Source: Vulcanisaeta sp. MG_3 (GTDB lineage: Archaea > Thermoproteota > Thermoprotei > Thermoproteales > Thermocladiaceae). From it: a stretch of 5,981 bases of DNA. Position numbers and translations under genes: made by a program. The stretch covers positions 1 to 5,981 of the forward strand of contig LOCH01000041.1 of NCBI GenBank assembly GCA_001516765.1. Direction: 5' to 3'. This document shows, piece after piece, positions 1 through 5,676 of this stretch. The notes under the pieces were generated by a model. It did not search any database and had not been told where the DNA came from. It saw only the letters and a list, made by a program, of their open reading frames with translations. How positions within the stretch are numbered: the stretch's first letter is position 1; each line of letters starts with the position of its first letter.

Positions 1-2477
1 TTACTCTTTGAGGACTACAGGGTATTACCCTTCTGCCCAAGGTGTGAGACTGCGTTAAGTGATGCAGAGGTTGACCAGGGATATGAGGATAGGGAGGACC
101 CATCAATATTCGTGAAATTCCCAGTTGAGGGGTCAAGCAATACATACCTTGTTATTTGGACTACGACACCCTGGACATTAATAGATAATGAGGCTGTTGC
201 CGTAAATCCCAACTTTGATTATGCGCTTGTTAAGGTGACGGTAAATAATGAAGTTGAGTATCTATGGCTTGCGGAGAAGCTTGTTCCGCAGCTTATGGAG
301 AAATTTGGAATTAAGGATTATGAGATTGTTAGGGTGGTTAAGGGTTCTGAACTGGCTGGCATTAGGTATAACCATATCTACATGGATAAGGTACCGGTAC
401 ACGCACAACACATAAGCAGTGCGCATTACGTTGTCCTAGCCGACTTCGTAACGCTTGAGGAGGGCACTGGTTTAGTCCATATAGCGCCTGCCCACGGTCC
501 TGAGGTATTTTGAGGTTGACGAAAAAGTATGGTTTGCCTGTGACGAATTCTGTGGAGATTAACGGCATATTTAATGAATTAGGTGGAGAGTTTCGCGGTA
601 AGTACTGGCTTGATGTGTCGCAGGAGGTAATTAGGGATTTGAAGGTAAGGGGTTTACTGCTTTACTCGGGTACTGTGGTTCACGCATACCCACACTGCTG
701 GAGGTGTGGTACACCATTGATATACAGGGCTGATAAGCAGTGGTTCATTAGGGTTTCGGAGTATAGGGGCAAGTTGGTTGAGGAGTTGAAGAAGGTCAAG
801 ATATACCCTGAATTCCTGAGGGATAGGTTCGATAATTGGGTTGCCAATGCAAGGGATTGGACGATATCTAGGAGTAGGGTTTGGGGCACGCCATTACCAA
901 TATGGCGTTGTAAGGATGATCCAGGAAAGATCCTAGTAATAGGCTCCCTAGAGGAATTGAGGAAATACGCGAAGTTCGTACCAAACGTACCGGATGATAT
1001 GCTTGTCCATAGGCCATGGATAGACCTAGTCAAGATAGAGACTGAGGATTGTAGAGAGTGGGTTAGGGAGCCGTTCGTGATTGACGTTTGGATGGACAGT
1101 GGTGTGGCGTGGATCGCTGGAATCAACGGTCTTAGGAATAAGGAATTATTCGATGAATTATACCCCTATGATTGGGTCACGGAGGCCATAGACCAAACAA
1201 GGGGTTGGTTCTACTCGTTACTCGTGACATCTGTGCTATGGATGGGTAAGGCACCCTACAAATCCATACTAATCAGTGGACACGTGGTTGATAAGTATGG
1301 ACAGAAGATGAGCAAGTCCAAGGGTAACGTGATATGGGCCGAGGACCTATTCAATAAGTGGGGCGCGGATCCAACAAGGCTCTACCTACTGACTAAGTCG
1401 GCACCCTGGGACACGATGTCGGTTGATCCGGACGAAATATCCGACGCCAGGAGTATCCTATCCATACTGTGGAATGTGGTTAAGTTCGCAAGTACATACA
1501 TGGAACTGGATAACTTTAACCCAAAGGTGCATAGGCTCGAGGATTTAATAAGTAAGGGATTGATTGAGGATAGATGGATACTCAGTAGGTTCTATAGTAG
1601 GTTGCGTAGGTTCATCAATTATATGGATAACATGGAATTACACATGGCCGCTAGGGAGTGGGTTAACCTCGTGGTTGAGGACTTGAGTCACGGCTATATT
1701 AGATTGATTAGGCGTAGGGTTTGGTCTGAGGAGAGTAGGGAGGATAAGTACGCAGCCTACTCCGTGCTTTATCACGTGATCAAGGGTGCATTGATTATGG
1801 GCTCAATCCTGGTGCCGCATGTAACGGAATACCTATGGCAAGCCTTCGTGAGGAGGTTCGAGAACGATGAAGCCGAAAGTGTTCACTTCTCGCTATTACC
1901 CAAGGTGGATGATAAGTACATAAGTGAGGAGTTGGAGCACGTATTCGACACATTATTTGCAGTCTTCTCCGACATTGCCGAGTTGAGGAACAAGATCAAG
2001 GTTAAACTCAGGTGGCCTCTGGCCAAGGCTATCGTTAAGGTTAGTGATGCGGAGAGATTTAGTCAAGTTAAGCCGTTACTCGAGTACTTGGCCAACGTCA
2101 AGGAGGTGTTGTTTGTGAATGAACTTGGGACCTGCAATGAGGATGAGTATGTCAGGGCTCAGGGTAAGGATTATGAGATTTGCCTAAGCAAGGTTATGGA
2201 TAGGAGGCTGTACTACGAGGCATTGGCTAGGGAGGTGGTTAGGCGTATACAGACAATGAGGGCTAAGGCGAATCTCAAGGTTGATGAGAAAATAAGGGTT
2301 TACATAAGCACCAAGGGTGAGGACCTGCTTAACGCAATAAGCGAGTTTAGGGATTACATAATCAATGAGGTGAGGGCCACAGACATAGTCATTGGGCAAG
2401 GCGGCGGTAACGCGTTTGTCATGGATTGGGATATCGAGGATATTAAGGTTCAAATAGGAATTGAACGATTAACCTAA
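1..2477 (+). CDS. ileS: Isoleucyl-tRNA synthetase, 5' partial, with an apparent frameshift near 505-520
   Basis: Class I synthetase that charges tRNA-Ile with isoleucine in the cytoplasm and edits misactivated valine. The frame is already open at base 1. CPRC (34-45), WTTTPWTL (157-180) and HIAPAHG (478-498) mark the CP1 editing region. After the frame change come CWRC (696-707), IDQTRGWF (1188-1211), which favours IleRS over ValRS or LeuRS, the KMSKS loop (1305-1319), and a helical anticodon-binding and C-terminal region from about 1500 to the stop. The HIGH motif must lie upstream; roughly the first 200 residues are missing if the protein has the usual archaeal length of about 1050. The first frame stops at TGA 511-513 and the similarity resumes in the frame that contains 510. 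Removing T506 and A519 restores PEDFEVAKKYGLPV, the family-like sequence. I therefore treat this as one gene with sequencing errors or a recent lesion, not two genes. The identity is very secure; the cause of the break is not. Confidence 0.95.
505..521 (+). other. Frame disruption in ileS (net +2 bases)
   Basis: Frame 1 reads PEVF and then TGA at 511-513. The next conserved residues (KKYGLPV) are in the frame that contains 510, so the shift is +2 or -1. Dropping T506 and A519 gives PEDFEVAKKYG, which matches the spacing I expect in this family (11 residues from PED to KYG). A -1 shift at TTTT 508-511 gives PEVFLRLTKKYG, one residue longer and less family-like. Neither proposed extra base lies in a homopolymer. 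Confidence 0.8.
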
Positions 2478-3046
2478 CCCGTGTTAATAACACCCATACT
2501 AATTAAATGCTTCAATGCCCTCCTAACAATCCTCCTAACCACATACCTGCCCCTCAAGGAACCAAACAATTTCATCGAAACCTTACGAACACTACCCTCA
2601 TTAACAAGCTCGGTAAGTACCCTCCTCTCCTCCTCATTAACGGGCACGTTATATCTAAGGGCAAGCCTAGCTATATCAACGGGACTAAGCCCCACAGACC
2701 CATCATCTCTATGGCCAATGAGTTTCACAACCTCAAGCGTCAGTATTGTAACCCAATTATTGCTATTCACATCACCATAAATCCTTCTCAACTCCCTAAT
2801 CAGCTCATCCTTACTATTGAACCCATCAATTACCGCATCGGCATCTGTTAGCTCACTAACCCTTTTGTACGTAGTACCTATTATCCTCGCCTTTGCCACA
2901 ACCATGCCACCGCTGTGGATGAAGACCTCCCTGTACCTAGGCCTAATTATGCCGAGCCTTATTGTTGTGAATTTACCATTACCAACCTTATCCATATACC
3001 TTGATTTAAGCATCAAATGCCTACCTAAGTAAACGACCCTACGCAT
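2474..3046 (-). CDS. ASCH-domain (PUA-like) protein
   Basis: 190 residues starting at ATG 3044-3046. Residues 6-108 look like an ASCH domain, a small beta-barrel related to PUA and thought to bind RNA or modified nucleotides. The visible signature is a basic 'LMLKSRYMDKV.. GKFTTIR' segment (11-30), a strand with VFIHSGG (41-47), VVAKARI (49-55), then SELTDADAVIDGF (64-76) followed by a helix and a final strand (99-107). Residues 118-190 form a helical, Arg/Lys-rich extension, possibly a winged-helix-like or RNA-binding module; I cannot name it. The gene converges on ileS, and the two stop codons share bases 2474-2477. It diverges from the membrane-protein gene at 3105. A TATA box about 30 bp upstream suggests a nearly leaderless mRNA. 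The ASCH assignment is good; substrate and role are unknown. Confidence 0.8.
   Translation of the reverse strand: MRRVVYLGRHLMLKSRYMDKVGNGKFTTIRLGIIRPRYREVFIHSGGMVVAKARIIGTTYKRVSELTDADAVIDGFNSKDELIRELRRIYGDVNSNNWVTILTLEVVKLIGHRDDGSVGLSPVDIARLALRYNVPVNEEERRVLTELVNEGSVRKVSMKLFGSLRGRYVVRRIVRRALKHLISMGVINTG
2481..2493. repeat. Short inverted repeat at the ileS/ASCH convergent junction
   Basis: GTGTTA-A-TAACAC is a 6-bp inverted repeat with one central base, starting three bases after the ileS stop and lying inside the 3' end of the ASCH gene. As RNA it could form only a 4-bp stem with a 5-base loop. It may be incidental or may mark a 3' end. Confidence 0.3.
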
Positions 3047-3070
3047 CTACGACTCTATGGGTGAGAGAGG

Positions 3071-3080
3071 TATTTTAAAA
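3071..3080. promoter_or_regulatory. Palindromic TATA box shared by two divergent genes
   Basis: TATTTTAAAA contains the perfect palindrome TTTTAAAA (3073-3080). Its centre (3076.5) lies about 30 bp from the ASCH start (3046, - strand) and about 28 bp from the membrane-protein start (3105, + strand). Archaeal TATA boxes are normally centred about 26 bp before the transcript start, so the element fits both directions and predicts very short leaders. It is the only strongly A/T-rich core candidate in the 58-bp spacer apart from TTTATTTAA at 3083-3091, which is too close to 3105. Confidence 0.6.
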
Positions 3081-3090
3081 GGCTTTATTT

Positions 3091-3098
3091 AAGGAGGT
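3091..3098 (+). promoter_or_regulatory. Strong Shine-Dalgarno sequence before the membrane-protein start
   Basis: AAGGAGGT lies 6 bases before ATG 3105-3107 and is a near-perfect match to the archaeal anti-Shine-Dalgarno sequence. It supports this start codon. It conflicts with a transcript start near 3102 predicted from the TATA box, because the site would then not be transcribed. Confidence 0.6.
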
Positions 3099-3104
3099 AC
3101 TCGT

Positions 3105-3443
3105 ATGAGGCTTGCCGATATCGTGAAGTACGTAAATATTGCGTATGCAGGGATAATGCTTGGGTTAGCCGCGTACTTCATAGTACTGATTAAGTACGGC
3201 TACACGTTTATACACCCATCATCAAGCGGCTTCATAACCATTAATCAATTATTCGCATCTGGCTCATTAGGACCTGCCGCCTTAGGCATAATCCCCTCAA
3301 TACTAGCCGTGATGATAATACTGACCATAGCTATCGTAATACTCAACATGTTTTATGAAAACAGTCTAAAGCCACCTGCAAAGGGAGTTAGAAGGGTAGA
3401 GCATCGTAGAGAGAGGAAGGAAAAAGAAAGGAGAAAGAGATAG
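3105..3443 (+). CDS. Small two-helix membrane protein with a basic C-terminal tail
   Basis: 112 residues; I do not recognise a family. Two hydrophobic segments are clear: about 12-29 (IAYAGIMLGLAAYFIVLI) and about 58-82 (from AALGIIPS to NMF). The loop between them (30-56) is polar and Ser/Gly-rich. The tail (88-112) is dense in Arg/Lys alternating with Glu (RRERKEKERRKR). By the positive-inside rule both ends should face the cytoplasm and the loop the outside. I see no cleavable signal peptide. The tail could bind nucleic acid, ribosomes or acidic lipids, but that is inference. The start is supported by the Shine-Dalgarno sequence at 3091-3098. The gene stands alone between a divergent ASCH gene and a convergent ATP-cone gene. 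The coding call is fairly safe; the function is unknown. Confidence 0.75.
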   Translation: MRLADIVKYVNIAYAGIMLGLAAYFIVLIKYGYTFIHPSSSGFITINQLFASGSLGPAALGIIPSILAVMIILTIAIVILNMFYENSLKPPAKGVRRVEHRRERKEKERRKR

Positions 3444-3474
3444 ACCTTGATTTTTATTATCATATTGTGATGAT
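3444..3474. terminator. T/A-rich spacer between convergent genes, probable termination region
   Basis: Only 31 bases separate the stop at 3441-3443 (+) from the stop at 3475-3477 (-). The spacer has a T-rich run on the + strand (TTGATTTTTATT, 3447-3458) and a weak imperfect dyad (ATCAT/ATGAT). T-runs are typical archaeal termination signals, but the strand-specific evidence is modest. Confidence 0.4.
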
Positions 3475-3754
3475 CTACTCCAATTCCTTCTCCGTTAATC
3501 TACGCTTAACTGCCCTATCGAAAACAACCCAATTCCTATACCACTCCTCATTAACCTTCCTCAATTCCGTCAATATTGCCTTAGTCAAGTCCTTCGCGGT
3601 AACCCTATCCACATCTGCAAATTGACATTCAACCTTCCTAGCAATCCTCCTTGCAACATCCACAGGAGGCCCCTGTCTTCAGAATACTAACAACGATCTT
3701 CTCAATAATGAAGTCCTCCTCGGAGCCGTCCCTCTTCACTACCTTTGTAACCAT
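3475..3754 (-). CDS. Stand-alone ATP-cone domain protein, frameshifted by one base
   Basis: Starting at ATG 3752-3754 the product begins MVTKVVKRDGSEEDF and continues through IIEKIVVSILKTGA, the start of an ATP-cone, the allosteric ATP/dATP-sensing domain found in ribonucleotide reductases and NrdR. After the GCC codon 3668-3670 that frame loses similarity. Dropping the base at 3667 (T on the coding strand) gives KTGAPVDVARRIARKVE and runs to the stop at 3475-3477, for 92 residues, which is the size of one ATP-cone. The second half has the expected helical pattern: VTAKDLTKAILTEL, then a Trp/Tyr segment and FDRAVKRRL. No zinc ribbon (as in NrdR) and no reductase domain is present or adjacent, so its partner is unknown. 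If only the second half were annotated, it would start at GTG 3661-3663 and lack the nucleotide-binding N-terminus. It lies 53 bp downstream of clp1 on the same strand and may be co-transcribed with it. Confidence 0.75.
3664..3670 (-). other. Frame disruption in the ATP-cone gene (+1 base)
   Basis: On the coding strand GCC-TCC-TGT should probably read GCC-CCT-GTG. Removing the base at 3667 joins KTGA to PVDVARRIA and makes one full-length domain. The extra base is not in a homopolymer. Confidence 0.7.
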
Positions 3755-3760
3755 TATCCT

Positions 3761-3790
3761 AGAATAAAATTACACTTGAAAAACCTTTCC
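3761..3790 (-). terminator. T-rich stretch between clp1 and the ATP-cone gene
   Basis: The 53-bp gap contains two T-rich runs on the - strand (GGTTTTTCAAG at 3775-3785, then AATTTTATT at 3762-3770). The first is 20-30 bp before the ATP-cone ATG and could be a weak TATA element. Together they could end the clp1 transcript. The sequence does not decide between the two roles. Confidence 0.3.
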
Positions 3791-3807
3791 CTCATCGCTA
3801 AATTACT

Positions 3808-5130
3808 TTACTTACTTATAATGGGAATACCCTGTGATTGCAACATGGATTCAAGCTTACCTATATAAAGGACCTTCTCAACCTCCTCGAAGTTCTCATT
3901 AAGCCTTATCATACCAAGCCTTATGTGGCTCACCTCATTTTCCCTATCGAAATTCCTCGATACCGTTATTACGGCCTTGCCAGTATTATAATAAATCCTC
4001 TTTAGAACGCCCAACGTGAGTAAGTAATTTTCCCTATCCTCAAGGGCGACAAGAAGCCCCCTCTCCCAATTCATTGGTAGTACGGCTATGTTGACGTTGC
4101 TAAGCGTCTTCATGTGAAACTCCTTAACATTACCAATCGCTACAGCAACATCACCCCACTGCTCAATGTACATAGTTGGGCCTAGAACCCTTCTTATTAG
4201 GTTAAGCATGGATCTGTCGTAGGTTAGGCCCCTAAATAATGGCAGGTTTATTATTGGTTTATCCCTTAGGTTTATTGTCAAATCCCTGGGTGGCATTATG
4301 TACTTGCTATAGCCCATCTCCCTGCGTATTTTCCTATCATCCCTATCCCTAACCCTGGCATTTGGTGGTGATGGTAGGACGATTGTTTTTCCACCCCACT
4401 CACTTAGTTTGCTTAATAACTCGTTTGCCTCATTCTCCCTCTTAATTACAATTGCATAATTAGCACCAACTTGATCCACAAGCCCAAGCTTGAATTTTAT
4501 GGCGTCAGGTCCGGAGATCCAGCCATCCGTATTTATGATCACGAAATCTACGGAATGCCTTGTCTTGAGATAATCAACGAGCTTCACAATAGAGCTCAAC
4601 GCGTAATTCCAGACATATTCAATACTTGTGGTTTCTATAAATATGGACTTTAGCGCCTTCAACTGCGTTAGGTGTGTTATAAAGCCATTAGCAATTGCCG
4701 CAGAAACCGTGGTCGGTGGGCCTACATCATTTTGGCCAGGATCGCCATCGATAATACCGACCTTTAGCCCCTCCTTGACGCCCTTATTAGTTAGTATTGT
4801 TGTTATTGTGGTTTTCCCAACATCCATCGCGCCCAATACCACAATCACAGAATTCCTCAACGAAACCTCACTCAATGCCCTTTCCCATATCTCGATTACC
4901 TCATCACTTGATTTACCTACCTTCTCGAAATTGCCCTCCGGACCCACTATAATCTCTACCTTACCCTTCTCAAGTGACTTTGCAACTACCCTTCTACCCC
5001 TCATTACGGTAAATGCATTGCCAGGTCCGTAATCGACCCCTAGCACGTAGAATCTGCCCTCAATTACCCTAACGCTCGCTGGTCCATCTATGGTTAATAG
5101 CTCGTTAGGTTCGATGGTGATTATCTCCAC
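3808..5130 (-). CDS. Clp1/Grc3-family polynucleotide 5'-hydroxyl kinase
   Basis: 440 residues, close to eukaryotic Clp1 in size and longer than the Pyrococcus enzyme as I recall it. The family transfers ATP gamma-phosphate to the 5'-OH of RNA or DNA and is linked to tRNA splicing and RNA repair. Residues 1-72 look like the N-terminal beta domain (LLTIDGPASV, GRFYVLGVDYG). The kinase core has Walker A GAMDVGKTT (100-108), the Asp motif DGDPGQNDVGPP (128-139), NTDGW (200-204), and an Arg-rich lid (RVRDRDDRKIRREMGY, 259-274) where the family has conserved lid arginines. Residues 320-440 form a beta-rich C-terminal domain as in Clp1. The start is GTG 5128-5130: the only nearby upstream ATG (5138-5140) reaches a stop after two codons, and a TATA box about 25 bp upstream fits a leaderless transcript. 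All catalytic motifs look intact. The family is secure; the physiological substrate is inference. Confidence 0.92.
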   Translation of the reverse strand: MEIITIEPNELLTIDGPASVRVIEGRFYVLGVDYGPGNAFTVMRGRRVVAKSLEKGKVEIIVGPEGNFEKVGKSSDEVIEIWERALSEVSLRNSVIVVLGAMDVGKTTITTILTNKGVKEGLKVGIIDGDPGQNDVGPPTTVSAAIANGFITHLTQLKALKSIFIETTSIEYVWNYALSSIVKLVDYLKTRHSVDFVIINTDGWISGPDAIKFKLGLVDQVGANYAIVIKRENEANELLSKLSEWGGKTIVLPSPPNARVRDRDDRKIRREMGYSKYIMPPRDLTINLRDKPIINLPLFRGLTYDRSMLNLIRRVLGPTMYIEQWGDVAVAIGNVKEFHMKTLSNVNIAVLPMNWERGLLVALEDRENYLLTLGVLKRIYYNTGKAVITVSRNFDRENEVSHIRLGMIRLNENFEEVEKVLYIGKLESMLQSQGIPIISK

Positions 5131-5150
5131 ATTATTGCATTACCTAACGT

Positions 5151-5160
5151 AGATATTTAA
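5151..5160 (-). promoter_or_regulatory. TATA box of the clp1 gene
   Basis: On the - strand CTTAAATATCT is centred about 25-26 bp before the GTG start at 5130. This is the spacing expected when transcription begins at or next to the start codon, and it supports GTG as the real start. Confidence 0.6.
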
Positions 5161-5183
5161 GCTTGCTTACTCAATAAGTAAGC
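5158..5183. repeat. TAAGC inverted repeats overlapping the clp1 promoter
   Basis: Three TAAGC half-sites: 5158-5162 (+), 5165-5169 (-, read as GCTTA) and 5179-5183 (+). The last two form a 7-bp dyad, GCTTACT/AGTAAGC, with a 5-base spacer (CAATA). The cluster lies just upstream of, and touches, the clp1 TATA box, and begins five bases past the stop of the four-cysteine gene. It could be an operator for clp1 or a terminator hairpin for the upstream gene; no clear T-run follows the dyad on the - strand, which slightly favours the operator. Confidence 0.4.
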
Positions 5184-5187
5184 TATG

Positions 5188-5508
5188 TTAAAATATGGCA
5201 AGGTCTCTAAAATCGTAAGGTATCGGTCTACCCTTCTTCTTAAGTTCGTCATACCTCTCAGCAAGGAACTCCTCAAGTATGGGGCATCCCTCGTACTTGC
5301 CATCCCTTGGGCATTTATTGTCCTCCACGTTGAACTTAATGAAGCATTCGCCAGACCTTATATCGTAGTATGGGCATTTCTTGTAGTAGTCTTTCATTGA
5401 TCTAATTATCCTAATAACCCATCGTTGTTTGGGGTCCTTGATTTCTCGCTTTAGTTCGTACTCGTTTAAGTCCTCCTCATCTGAGTAGCCATACTTCACC
5501 AAAACCAC
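5188..5508 (-). CDS. Small four-cysteine protein of unknown function
   Basis: 106 residues; I do not recognise a family. The N-terminal part (10-44) is charged and probably helical (EEDLNEYELKREI, RWVIRIIRSMKDYYKK). Four cysteines follow at C45, C55, C66 and C75 (C-X9-C-X10-C-X8-C), three of them in a Cys-Pro pair, then a helix (77-92) and a short tail ending PYDFRDLAIF. The cysteines could bind zinc or an Fe-S cluster, or form disulphides, which are common in cytosolic proteins of hyperthermophilic crenarchaea. There is no signal peptide or membrane segment. The start is GTG 5506-5508, because a stop codon lies directly upstream in frame; TTG 5502 and GTG 5499 are alternatives. It lies 57 bp upstream of clp1 on the same strand. 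Composition and a steady charge pattern favour a real gene. Confidence 0.7.
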   Translation of the reverse strand: MVLVKYGYSDEEDLNEYELKREIKDPKQRWVIRIIRSMKDYYKKCPYYDIRSGECFIKFNVEDNKCPRDGKYEGCPILEEFLAERYDELKKKGRPIPYDFRDLAIF

Positions 5509-5543
5509 CTATCTGAAATAACTAGCACGTGGTTGTGGTTAGG

Positions 5544-5552
5544 TTATTAATA
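5544..5552 (-). promoter_or_regulatory. Possible TATA box for the four-cysteine gene
   Basis: TATTAATAA on the - strand is centred about 40 bp before GTG 5508, which would give a leader of roughly 14 bases. No clear Shine-Dalgarno sequence is visible in that leader. Confidence 0.35.
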
Positions 5553-5640
5553 CCTTTCTCCTCATGGGATTTTGGTAATACTGCAAGTTCATTGGTTGCT
5601 TTGTGGGTATTTGCGTGTTTGGATTAAAATGGTTGAAACA

Positions 5641-5653
5641 TTAAAAATTTAAA
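5641..5653 (+). promoter_or_regulatory. TATA box of the AAA+ ATPase gene
   Basis: TTAAAAATTTAAA, with TTTAAA at 5648-5653, is centred 26 bp before ATG 5677. This is the textbook spacing for a leaderless archaeal transcript. No Shine-Dalgarno sequence precedes the start, consistent with this. Confidence 0.65.
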
Positions 5654-5676
5654 GCTCAATAACTTACGTGTACTGA

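Noticed and set aside
505..521. Intron or intein interrupting ileS
   Set aside because: Conserved sequence resumes within a few bases of the break, leaving no room for an insert; only a small indel fits.
680..1126. Long open frame on the - strand opposite ileS
   Set aside because: It lies entirely inside the well-conserved ileS coding region and its translation shows no domain; it is a codon-bias shadow.
3467..3473. GTGATGA resembling the C box of a C/D guide RNA
   Set aside because: No matching D box (CTGA) at a suitable distance with a guide between, and it abuts the ATP-cone stop codon; chance match.
4628..5032. Open frame on the + strand opposite clp1
   Set aside because: It mirrors the Walker A region of clp1, has a low-complexity Ser/Thr/Pro-rich translation, and no promoter or Shine-Dalgarno sequence.
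3808..5130. Reading the P-loop protein as a ParA/MinD or GTPase family member
   Set aside because: The combination of GAMDVGKTT, DGDPGQNDVGPP, NTDGW and the Arg-rich lid, plus N- and C-terminal beta domains, fits Clp1/Grc3 kinases specifically.
5185..5400. Open frame on the + strand opposite the four-cysteine gene
   Set aside because: Hydrophobic translation without a recognisable start signal; the - strand product has a much more protein-like, charged and Cys-patterned sequence.
5509..5676. Possible RNA gene in the 168-bp spacer
   Set aside because: No tRNA-like arms, C/D boxes or strong hairpins seen; apart from two TATA-like elements I find nothing.
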